This document shows positions 22,027-30,409 of a stretch of 64,000 bases of DNA, in pieces. Every line of letters begins with the position of its first letter. The first letter of the stretch is position 1. Source of the DNA: Fragilariopsis cylindrus CCMP1102 (Eukaryota > Bacillariophyta > Bacillariophyceae > Bacillariales > Bacillariaceae); NCBI GenBank assembly GCA_900095095.1, contig FMBT01000474.1, forward strand, positions 18,349-82,348, written 5' to 3'. The notes under the pieces are model-generated. The model did not search any database and was not told the DNA's origin. It saw nothing but the letters and a program-made list of their open reading frames with translations. Made by a program: the position numbers and the translations under genes.

Positions 22027-23751
22027 ATGAGTAACTTCTACGGTACGACCACTGTAATAAAAGATCCGAAAGTCAATCCATCGGCACCGTCAGCGAACGA
22101 CGACAGTAACAATAACAATAATAACGATGGTATGAAGAAATTAAATTTACAACCACCAGAATTTCAAAAATTCCAACGAGGAAAAGTAGACAAAGTAGAA
22201 CATCCGTACAATAATAATTCTAATATCAATAACGATAATAATGATGAGGGGGAAGAAGAAGAAGAACAACAACAAGAAGAAGGAAAGATGTGTCGGATTT
22301 GTTTAGAAGAAGAAGAAGAAGGTGATGATGACAACGATACGATGATTGCACCATGCCGATGTAAGGGTGGATCCAAGTGGGTACATCGAGAATGTTTAAA
22401 TGAATGGAGAACCAATGAAAGAGATCGTGCCTTTTCAAAATGTACCGAATGTTTCTTTGACTACTATCTTCAACCTGTGTACAGTAGTAGTGAAAGTGAT
22501 GATGACCAACTGCAACATCAGGATCAGGAGGCCCATCGTCATCGACGACGACGTCAATGTTATTTCTATTGGAAAGTTTCCAGAGATGTCTGTTTTGGTA
22601 TTGTCCTTCAACAATTGATTATTATTTTACTGGGAATAATTATTTGGACGTTGGATGTGAATAAGCAATTGCCAACAGTATTATTACCAGTTTCATTATC
22701 AGTATCTACACTTGGAAACAATCATCCATGGATATTATATTATTTATTTGGTTGGTTTGCATTCTTAATGATATTAGGTATATATGGTTTAATTATTATG
22801 TGTCTAAATAATTGTAATCTCAAACGAGCTATACCAAAAGTTGGTCCTCCATCGGAAGCTGATGATGCAGCAAGACCATTAGCTACTGCTACTACAAGTA
22901 CAAGTACAAGTAGTGCATATCAACACTATTATGACGATGGCAACAATAATAATAACAATGACAATTATTCTAGTCGTCCACAGACAGATAACACTAGATC
23001 GACAGCAGCACCATCGGCAGCTACGGAATATTATCGTCGTGCTCGACATCGACGACGACGTCATTATAATTATCGGAACAATCATTATTATGACAATACT
23101 TATTATCCTATGTATTATCCAATGTATTATCCAATGTATGTATACCCGACAGGGAATCATGGTTGTTGCTGCTGCTGCTGTTGTTGCGACTCAAATGGAC
23201 CAGCCGTAGATGTTAACAATATTGGTAGGCATGTGAATAATAATAACCAAGGTTGTTGTGACTGTGATTGTGATATTGGTGGATGCTTCAAAGGTTGTAT
23301 GAACAACAGCAGTAGCAGTAGCAGCAATGACAGTGATGCTAAGCATATTATATTAATTATTTTACTGGTCATTGCAATTATTCTTGCTATAATTGGATTC
23401 TTTGTGGGTGTTATCATTGTTGTTATTGCATTTCAAAGGATTGTTGGACGGCATATTTACCTTTTGCAAAAACGACAACTCGTACAGGAATTTCAAGTAG
23501 TAGATCTACAAGAATATGATTTAGATAAACCTATTGTAACAGCAACAGCAACAGCACCACCTGCACAATACAACAACAATAACAACAACAACACGGGTGG
23601 TGGGGGTGGTAGAACACCAACATCGACACCAACTGCAGCTCTTCATACTGCTTACAACAACATCAAGCATCCTGCTCCTTCGGCGCCATATATGCCCCCC
23701 GGGGATGCTGCGTACCTCAAAAGACTTGGTTTGATGGAGGATTGGCCTTGA
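22027..23751 (+). CDS. RING-CH (MARCH-type) membrane E3 ubiquitin ligase
   Basis: The protein has 574 aa. The RING-CH zinc finger lies at about residues 90-140: MCRICLEEEE, then APCRCKGG, WVHRECLNEW and KCTECFFDY, giving the C4-H-C3 pattern that binds two zinc ions and recruits E2-ubiquitin. At least three membrane segments follow: about 185-205 (FGIVLQQLIIILLGIIIW), 238-258 and 440-470 (HIILIILLVIAIILAIIGFF). Between them is a low-complexity loop with Asn runs, an eight-Cys run and repeats of the YYPM unit. Plant and diatom MARCH-like proteins sit in ER, Golgi or plasma membrane and ubiquitinate membrane proteins. No substrate can be predicted. Several trinucleotide runs make this gene prone to length variation. 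Confidence 0.85.
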   Translation: MSNFYGTTTVIKDPKVNPSAPSANDDSNNNNNNDGMKKLNLQPPEFQKFQRGKVDKVEHPYNNNSNINNDNNDEGEEEEEQQQEEGKMCRICLEEEEEGDDDNDTMIAPCRCKGGSKWVHRECLNEWRTNERDRAFSKCTECFFDYYLQPVYSSSESDDDQLQHQDQEAHRHRRRRQCYFYWKVSRDVCFGIVLQQLIIILLGIIIWTLDVNKQLPTVLLPVSLSVSTLGNNHPWILYYLFGWFAFLMILGIYGLIIMCLNNCNLKRAIPKVGPPSEADDAARPLATATTSTSTSSAYQHYYDDGNNNNNNDNYSSRPQTDNTRSTAAPSAATEYYRRARHRRRRHYNYRNNHYYDNTYYPMYYPMYYPMYVYPTGNHGCCCCCCCCDSNGPAVDVNNIGRHVNNNNQGCCDCDCDIGGCFKGCMNNSSSSSSNDSDAKHIILIILLVIAIILAIIGFFVGVIIVVIAFQRIVGRHIYLLQKRQLVQEFQVVDLQEYDLDKPIVTATATAPPAQYNNNNNNNTGGGGGRTPTSTPTAALHTAYNNIKHPAPSAPYMPPGDAAYLKRLGLMEDWP

Positions 23752-23875
23752 TATGGCTTTTCTTGGACTAGATCAAGTTATAACAAAACGTACTTCTTTA
23801 CTACTAAATAATCTTTGTGTTAAAAATAATCTTAAATATCTATATATAGTTTTCTTTTCTTACTATATTTTCGAA

Positions 23876-24754
23876 TTAAGCACGTTCTTGAATGAAAATT
23901 TTCCCCTCACCTGTTCGATGTGCTCGTAATTGATCATCGATGTATAAAATATCAAAATAAGCTTGCGGTTCCACACGAAAATCTTTTCCTCGTATTGTTG
24001 CTAATATATCTCCAACCACAGCCGGTGGAAATGAAAACGTGAAATCACGTAAAAAGGAAAATGGTGCATTTGAATTCAATGCTCGTCCACGTAAAAAATC
24101 TAATCGTACTCTTGTATCATTCAATGGTGTCATTTTGATGGTTATCTCTATCCGATCAAATGGTTTTTTGTTGTTGCTTTCCTCTTCATCATCACCACTA
24201 GTAGTACCTTCTAATGCAATAAAGTTCACACATTCTCCTTTCATTGCATCGATTACCTGTCCAGTCGATACTTCTATTCCACTTTTAACAGTATCACCAA
24301 ATTTTTCACTACTATCTTTTTCTGTCCGTGCTGGTGCTTCTGCATCCTTAGCATTCGTATATAGTAAACGCCACGAACCATCGAGGGGTGACGATTTCCC
24401 TCCTCGTCCTACTTCCTCATTATAGCCCGCTAATCCTTGTGTTGGACAATCTGTTGGATTGAACTTTGATAATTCTTCTACTAAAGAGAAAATTAGTGAC
24501 TCATCTTTATCTTTTTGTTTTGTAGCTGAAATGAGTTTTCGTTTCAGATCATTCCGTTGGAATTGGCTACGTACGTTTACAAAGATATTGTTTGTGGTTG
24601 CCGGTGGTTGTAAAGGAAGAGAAGGAGGAGAGGACAAACCAGTGATAGCAGTCTTTGCCGTTGCCGTAGTCGATAAACTCGATACGAACGGAAGAGTTGT
24701 TAATACGATCGCAATCAATAACAAGCATTGGAATATTTTCATCGTCATCGTCAT
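23876..24754 (-). CDS. Plastid lipid-associated protein / fibrillin (PAP family)
   Basis: The protein has 292 aa and is intronless. An N-terminal signal peptide (KIFQCLLLIAIVLTTLPFVSS) precedes a Ser/Thr-rich transit region, fitting the diatom secretory-plastid route, though no classic F-A-P cleavage motif is visible. The PAP domain shows LDGSWRLLYTNAKD, the central lipocalin-like strands and the C-terminal signature QAYFDILYIDDQLRAHRTGEGKIFIQ. Fibrillins bind lipids, quinones and carotenoids in plastoglobules and thylakoids and are involved in photoprotection. Its presence with psbQ and the FCP gene underlines the photosynthetic host. Convergent with the upstream MARCH-type gene, with about 125 bp between the stops. 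Confidence 0.85.
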   Translation of the reverse strand: MTMTMKIFQCLLLIAIVLTTLPFVSSLSTTATAKTAITGLSSPPSLPLQPPATTNNIFVNVRSQFQRNDLKRKLISATKQKDKDESLIFSLVEELSKFNPTDCPTQGLAGYNEEVGRGGKSSPLDGSWRLLYTNAKDAEAPARTEKDSSEKFGDTVKSGIEVSTGQVIDAMKGECVNFIALEGTTSGDDEEESNNKKPFDRIEITIKMTPLNDTRVRLDFLRGRALNSNAPFSFLRDFTFSFPPAVVGDILATIRGKDFRVEPQAYFDILYIDDQLRAHRTGEGKIFIQERA

Positions 24755-25467
24755 ACTAGTAATTTACTATAAGAATCAATTCCGCTTTCGCACTTTTAAG
24801 TTTTATGTCGGTGTCGAAGAAAAGTGCATACGATACAGTGTATACAGTACTTGAAGGTATTCATATTTTCACAGCATACGCTGCAGTGACTGTCAACTCG
24901 TCGTGGCTACATTACTATTGACTACTGTATGTACAAGTATGCAGATTGTTAATGATTCAGGATGTGAAGTCGTGGTTGTGATCGCGTGCGAATTCGAGAA
25001 TACGACTCAAATACATATTATTATATGTTCTTTGCTTCCCGCTTCGCATACGAAGTGCTGTAGTTAGTACCTAACTTGAAACTTAATACTGTACCGTACG
25101 TAACTATTTTTCAAAAAACTACACGATTTATATAATCGTATCTTTTGATATGCCATATTCAATATCCTCAATATCTCCAGATACCATTAGTGGAAAGCAT
25201 GTAATAGTAGAACAACATCGCAATCTTCAGTCTTCCAAACAGCGTAGTTGTTATTGAGACAATAGATATATACTGGTGCATACAGTTAATTGCATTATAC
25301 GATAAAAGGACAAGACTACTTTCTTAATATTTATAGGAACATACAAGATCTGACTAAAATAAGCTATTGAAAATGATAATACGTATCCTAAAATAGTGCT
25401 TTTTTATGATGCAGATCATACAATTAGTACTGAGTATTGAATACTTCTGGGGTCATTATGATTATGA
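24755..25467. other. Intergenic, AT-rich, no gene seen
   Basis: About 710 bp upstream of the fibrillin gene. TACTGTA/TACAGTA motifs occur at 24844, 24927 and 25090, the last as ATACTGTACCGTACGTA. No credible open frame. Confidence 0.45.
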
Positions 25468-26043
25468 TTATGGTGCATTCTGTACATTGTAAAAGACCAT
25501 TTCCATTACACTACCTTCCCTCATTGGACCTTGAATCGAACGACGCCAGTATTCATCGTTCCTACCCTTTCCTTTTTTTGATGATAATGGAGATAATGGG
25601 GCCTGCCTTCTTGATTTTAACAATAACCATGGGAATAAGCTACGATACGATCCTTTTTTTACCCCGTCGCACAGTACAATATTTCCATAGTTAGTACCTT
25701 TTGCTTTACTCATTAACATCAATATGGAGTTATCAGTTATGCTGCCATCCGCAGTAGTTTCGTCTTCTGCCTCTTTCTCTTGTTCATCGTAATCGTTGTC
25801 ATTAACAGTTTCACTGTCATTGTCATTGCCACTATCGTAGTAAGAGTGAGCAGCAGCAGCAGCAGCATTATCCACACACGTGGAGGATACTGTAATATCG
25901 CTATTGTTCTCTCCATCAGAGATTTTGCTACATTTGATCGAATAATTACTAATGGTACCATTCGATGGAACTTCGGCTATATCCTTCAATAATGAGTTGC
26001 TGGTCGTTATTAGCATCGTCGTCGCCGCCATCATCGTTGTCAT
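25468..26043 (-). CDS. Hypothetical acidic low-complexity protein
   Basis: An open frame of 191 codons with an ATG start. I do not recognise it. The first half is Ser/Asn/Asp-rich with a six-Ala run and an acidic stretch (YDEQEKEAEDE); the second half is more ordinary (GNIVLCDGVKKGSYRSLFPWLLLKSRRQ) and basic (SSKKGKGRNDEYWRRS). The composition matches real proteins in this window, but there are no domain features and no way to test expression. It may be an exon of a larger gene or a chance open frame. Confidence 0.35.
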   Translation of the reverse strand: MTTMMAATTMLITTSNSLLKDIAEVPSNGTISNYSIKCSKISDGENNSDITVSSTCVDNAAAAAAHSYYDSGNDNDSETVNDNDYDEQEKEAEDETTADGSITDNSILMLMSKAKGTNYGNIVLCDGVKKGSYRSLFPWLLLKSRRQAPLSPLSSKKGKGRNDEYWRRSIQGPMREGSVMEMVFYNVQNAP

Positions 26044-26752
26044 CGTTCTTCTTTTCGTACGCCTTGGTCATGCATTTGTCTCTTTGAACAAATATGAATA
26101 TGAAATACGTAGAAGAACGTTCACTTTGTTGGAAAAGGAAAGCACGATCGCTTTGAAAATCTTTAAATTCAAAGTCTTATAATAACCTACAATAGGAGTC
26201 AGTCGTATTCCACAAAATGCGGGATATCTCAATCGTGCATCAAATAAATGCAATAGTACACCTGAACCTTCAATAGGAGGACTCGTATTCCACAAAATGC
26301 GGGGAATCTCAATCGTGCATTAAATAAATGCACATCACTTTGAAATAAACAACCTTGTACCTGGTACTGTAGGGTACAATTTAGAGGATCTGTTCGTCGA
26401 TCTTTTCTGAATGATGAGGCTGAATGAGGGAGCTCCATGAGGGATGAGCGGCCAGCGGAGGGGTGATGCGAGAGGGATGTCCTTCGAGAAACGGCAGCGT
26501 GGAGTTGCGTTGTTGACACCTAGCTCGATCGCTCCAATTCTGTCATGGGTCGTTTTTCGATTTCCAAACCCGCGTTTGGCGCTCTGAATACCGGTCTGCT
26601 AAAATCAGATCTTTGGTGTGTCAGACGAGATCTTTGGAGCGCAGCAATAATTTTTGTTGCTGGGCTTGGGTAATAAAGAAGGCGTCCACCGTCCACCAGT
26701 GCCCTCCTCTATGGCAGCACTAGTGTAGCTCCCTACTCCAATAACTACAGTT
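26044..26752. other. Intergenic with a tandem duplication
   Basis: Two copies of a roughly 60-bp unit begin at 26191 and 26272 (period 81 bp) and share CGTATTCCACAAAATGCGGG and CTCAATCGTGCAT. The remaining sequence up to the DUF1697 start is unassigned; GC content rises from about 26400 onwards. Confidence 0.6.
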
Positions 26753-27409
26753 ATGTTTCAATACGTTGCCCTGCTCCGGGGCATCCATGTCAACGGCCAT
26801 CGGATCGTAAAAATGGCCGAGCTTCGGGCCAGCTTGGAACGAGACGATGGTTTTACCTCTGTCAAGACGTGGATGCAGAGTGGCAACGTCCTCTTCCAGA
26901 GCACCCTCCGCGCGGAAGTCATCGATTCCAAGATTCGAGAAGTTCTTCACGCGGATTTTGCACTAGACGATGTCCCCATTATGATTCGAACCGCCCGAGA
27001 AATCCAAGAGACGGTGGCCAGCAATCCCTTTCTTCCACCCAAGCACGAAGCGAAACGAATCTTTGTGGCATTTTTGGATCGGGTCCCCTGTCCCAAGCTC
27101 TGGAAGAAAATGGGCCAGATCGACTACAGCCCGGAAGAGTACAAACTCGACGAGGAGTTGAAAATCATCTACTTTTATGTGCCCGATTTTGCCAAGTACA
27201 AATTGGACACCACCCTATTCGAGAAGTAGCTGGAGGTTATCGCCACCAGCCGAAACTGGCGGACCGTCAACAAGCTGGCCGAAATGGCGAGTAGTAGCAG
27301 CAATGCGACAACGGCGGCGGCGGTACCAAAGAAAGAGCAGGCATCCAAAAAGAAGGCAGCGAAACAGCCCGCGGAACCTCAGCGTCGCAGCAAACGAGCG
27401 AAACTTTGA
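26753..27409 (+). pseudogene. DUF1697 family protein interrupted by an in-frame TAG
   Basis: The first 158 codons give a standard DUF1697 start: YVALLRGIHVNGHRIVKMAEL, KTWMQSGNVLFQS and a conserved mid-part. A TAG at 27227-27229 then interrupts. Without any frame change, reading continues as LEVIATSRNWRTVNKLAEMA, the usual C-terminal motif of the family, and on through a basic tail (PAEPQRRSKRAKL) to TGA at 27407-27409. Thus one nonsense codon, at a position where the family has Lys/Gln, splits an otherwise intact gene of about 218 codons. The segment is strikingly GC-rich compared with neighbours and has no introns, suggesting transfer from bacteria. Function of DUF1697 is unknown. A true nonsense mutation, a polymorphism, stop readthrough or a sequencing error are all possible. 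Confidence 0.8.
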
Positions 27410-27979
27410 AAACTTCGTCAATCGTACTTGAAACCTCAAAATACTACAGTACACTAACCTAATTATGAATACTCCGCATCGCCTTTTCATTACACGAGCA
27501 CTAACACCTGCACACAGTATAAATTTAGATACAGAGTTATTAATGCATGTCGCAAGCAATACCGTTATGAAGCGTGATTGTTATCATTTTCAAAGCTTTA
27601 TTTTGTGCATTTCCTCATACCTTCGATTCAAGAATATTAGTAGTATTACCTACTAGCAACTTAGATATTAAGACGCTAATGTGCACACGCTAGCTAAAAT
27701 ATTATTTGAAGAATCAATGAAATGCTTCTATCTATTTGATATTCGTGATTTTATGGGATGATCAGTCATACTGATCACATTTATCTAGGAGTTTGGATTG
27801 AGATGGAAAACTGCTAAACTCGCCTCAAATGCATCGTGATTTTCTGTTGTATCTAGCCACAAAAAGCGACAATTTAGTCTCGCTAAATATTCTCAATTCC
27901 AGATCGAAAGATAAATTGATACTTGTAGAAGTACTTCTATTGTTCATGCTGTTGTGTTATCCGCAATCCGTAATTGATT
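27410..27979. other. Intergenic between convergent genes
   Basis: AT-rich, with CTACAGTACAC at 27451. No sustained open frame beyond those antisense to the exonuclease gene. 3' UTRs are expected here. Confidence 0.45.
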
Positions 27980-30409
27980 TTAGCACTCCAGTTTGTTGTA
28001 CACACCAACGCACACCCATGCGTCCAACGAAGCGTAGGAGCGTTGTCTCTCTGATAGTGGACGACCACTCCATAGAGAACATTGTTCCGATTTGTCCAAG
28101 GGTTTCGATAAATAATGTTCACACGCTCGTGAAAGGCCGGTTTTTCGGAGCGAGGGTTCAGCATCGCGAACGAGGGTTTGTAGATCTACTACCGCTCTTG
28201 TCCCTGCCATCCAATGCCCAGATACTTCCTGCTGTTGATGTACACATGGACTAGCTCGTAGCCTCGACAAGTCTTGTTTACACGAGAAGCCTATTGCAGT
28301 AAAAGTAGGAGAATCTAGTAGATCTCCCACGGTCTCTTTCAAAGCTTTGACTCCCCGTTCCGTCGAAGATATGGCTGGAATGTCAATTAATAAGACCATT
28401 TTGGAATTGGCTAGTTGCAGTAGTGCTACTCCTTTTGTTTCCTCATCCCATTCCGCATCGAAACCAAAAACCTTAGCACCACCATTTTCTAGAAGTCGAT
28501 CAAATCCAAGAAGTAACTCATCCGGTGTACTTATTAGGGATGGGACAGTGCCCGACAAGACATCTTCGTATTGCAGGTATTTTTGTCGTCGCAAGGCAGC
28601 TGCTATATTGGCGGCTTTTTCGTCGTACACGTAATCTACACCATAAAGTGACGCTAAACGCTGGGCGCCATCTATTTGTCCCACCTCTTCCATTTTTCCA
28701 ATAGCATAATTACGAATTTCCGCACAAGGAGAGAAATTTACAGTAGAAGTAGATATGGCAGGCAATGTTACGTCGCCCGTTCCATCATATTTACTTTTAT
28801 CGTCATAATTAGTATCATCGCTATTTCCTTCATCGTCATCTTCTTTTTTAACCTTAGCAACTGCCCTGTCGACACGTTCGATTTGACGGTCCACGATCGG
28901 TAGTTGACCTTTTGTAATGACCTTAGCAATTGTATCACATGCATGATAATATCGTGCTTTGATGTACCGTGATTGACCTCCCATGTCATACAAACTGGTT
29001 GCTAAGCTATCGGCAAGACGATAGCTTCGATCTTCCATAGCAGTATCAATGAGTCGCTCTACGGCATATCGAACGTTGATTCGCTGCTGAGAAGCTGAAT
29101 AAACATTGCGATTGTCATCGTTCATATCGCAACCATTTTTCGATGCTTCAGAGACGGTAATAGCTGCCGTACAATTATAAGCCGTTTTACAGATTTCTTC
29201 AGCCGCGTGGTAATAATCATAAGCCACTGCTGCATCTATTAATTCCATAGGTGAAAGATCGGACCACGGTCGTAGTTGATTTGCCAATGCTAAAGCTCCA
29301 GAAATAATTTGTTTGGTTTCATCTGCGACTTTCTCGTCGTCGTCGTTGTTGGTTAGATGTTGCTGCGATTGTATTAAAGCCTTTCGAACTACTGTCGCGG
29401 TGTCGGAAGGTTCTACGGACTCTTCCGTCAATCGAAATGACTTGGCGAGATGACTGAGAATATTCAAATCAAAATTAATGTAATTGTCTACATTATCAAA
29501 TGCATTCCTAATGTAAGATTGAAGCAAAAGTGCCGATACGGATCGACCAACGTCCTGTAGGGGTTCATTTCTAAGAATAGTCGAGGAAAAGGCACTTGCT
29601 GCAGCCTTGGCACTTCCACTACTTTGATTCTGTCGTTGCATAATAGAAAGGGCACCAAAAACTAGACTCACAGCCAACGCGTTGGATTCTAACGACGATG
29701 ATGTAGCTGTAGTTGTAGATGGAATTTGTTGTTGTAGTATCCCGGCAGCATCTTGGAGTTCAATCCATGTTCGTTTTTTGTTCTTTTTCGTTGGCTTGTT
29801 CTTCGTATTGTCGCTCGTTGAGTGTGCAATTTGACATAACCGTTCGGCTGCAATTGAAGCGTATGAACTCAATATTTTACGAACATCATCATCATTACTA
29901 TTATTATTATTATTATTGTTATTGTTATTGTCTTGGATGATGTTGTCAACTGTAGCAAATTGTTGAAGCACGTGGCATGCATCCTTCAGAGTTTGTTCTG
30001 GTATACTCGTTGTGGTATTGTCGTTGTCATTGTTATCAGTATTGGTAATTTCTACCAACAATCCATGGAGTGTATCTGAAGGTGTAACGAGCGAACTAGA
30101 TGAAGTCATCATGTCCACAGAGAGAGAAGCTGTCAAGGTGGTGGTTGATAACAGACGTGATACTGGTGGCGGTACTAGTTGTAGTAGCGAAAACGGTTGG
30201 TAGTAATTTTTGTCTCGACTGCTACCCTTCCAGCAACGTAACCCGTTGTTGCTCCTGCTCCTGCTACTATTGATACGTGATCTGATGGTACTGAAAGTTC
30301 GACGTTGAACCGAGAAAGACAGAGTTTCACGTCGATAGAAATAGAGAGCCGATAGAAGTATGATAGATGATGATGATTTCGAAAAGATTCGAAAATTACG
30401 TATTTGCAT
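27980..30409 (-). CDS. 3'-5' exonuclease (DEDD, RNase D/WRN-like) domain protein, probably organelle-targeted
   Basis: The protein has 809 aa from the ATG at 30409. A DnaQ-like exonuclease domain fills about residues 630-809: VFGFDAEWDEE (Exo I, D and E ligands at ~647), IGFSCKQDLSRL (Exo II, D), and SYASLDAWVCVGVYN (Exo III, Y and D), that is the DEDDy pattern. Enzymes of this group trim RNA or DNA 3' ends with two metal ions. The N-terminus is basic and Ser/Arg-rich (RRETLSFSVQRRTFSTIRSR), resembling a mitochondrial or plastid presequence. The intervening ~500 residues are mainly helical, low in recognisable motifs, with one Asn run and an acidic Lys/Asp segment; Mut7/EXD3-like proteins share this layout. 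Exact substrate unknown. Confidence 0.8.
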   Translation of the reverse strand: MQIRNFRIFSKSSSSIILLSALYFYRRETLSFSVQRRTFSTIRSRINSSRSRSNNGLRCWKGSSRDKNYYQPFSLLQLVPPPVSRLLSTTTLTASLSVDMMTSSSSLVTPSDTLHGLLVEITNTDNNDNDNTTTSIPEQTLKDACHVLQQFATVDNIIQDNNNNNNNNNNSNDDDVRKILSSYASIAAERLCQIAHSTSDNTKNKPTKKNKKRTWIELQDAAGILQQQIPSTTTATSSSLESNALAVSLVFGALSIMQRQNQSSGSAKAAASAFSSTILRNEPLQDVGRSVSALLLQSYIRNAFDNVDNYINFDLNILSHLAKSFRLTEESVEPSDTATVVRKALIQSQQHLTNNDDDEKVADETKQIISGALALANQLRPWSDLSPMELIDAAVAYDYYHAAEEICKTAYNCTAAITVSEASKNGCDMNDDNRNVYSASQQRINVRYAVERLIDTAMEDRSYRLADSLATSLYDMGGQSRYIKARYYHACDTIAKVITKGQLPIVDRQIERVDRAVAKVKKEDDDEGNSDDTNYDDKSKYDGTGDVTLPAISTSTVNFSPCAEIRNYAIGKMEEVGQIDGAQRLASLYGVDYVYDEKAANIAAALRRQKYLQYEDVLSGTVPSLISTPDELLLGFDRLLENGGAKVFGFDAEWDEETKGVALLQLANSKMVLLIDIPAISSTERGVKALKETVGDLLDSPTFTAIGFSCKQDLSRLRASPCVHQQQEVSGHWMAGTRAVVDLQTLVRDAEPSLRKTGLSRACEHYLSKPLDKSEQCSLWSGRPLSERQRSYASLDAWVCVGVYNKLEC

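Noticed and set aside
21752-22030. 92-codon open frame just before the MARCH-type gene
   Set aside because: It overlaps the next start by four bases, is AT-rich and hydrophobic from T-runs, and is best explained as 5' leader.
22164-23417. Antisense and shifted frames inside the MARCH-type gene
   Set aside because: They mirror trinucleotide repeats of the real frame and lack domain motifs.
27829-28254. 141-codon plus-strand open frame
   Set aside because: The right half is antisense to the conserved exonuclease domain, and the left half has no family features.
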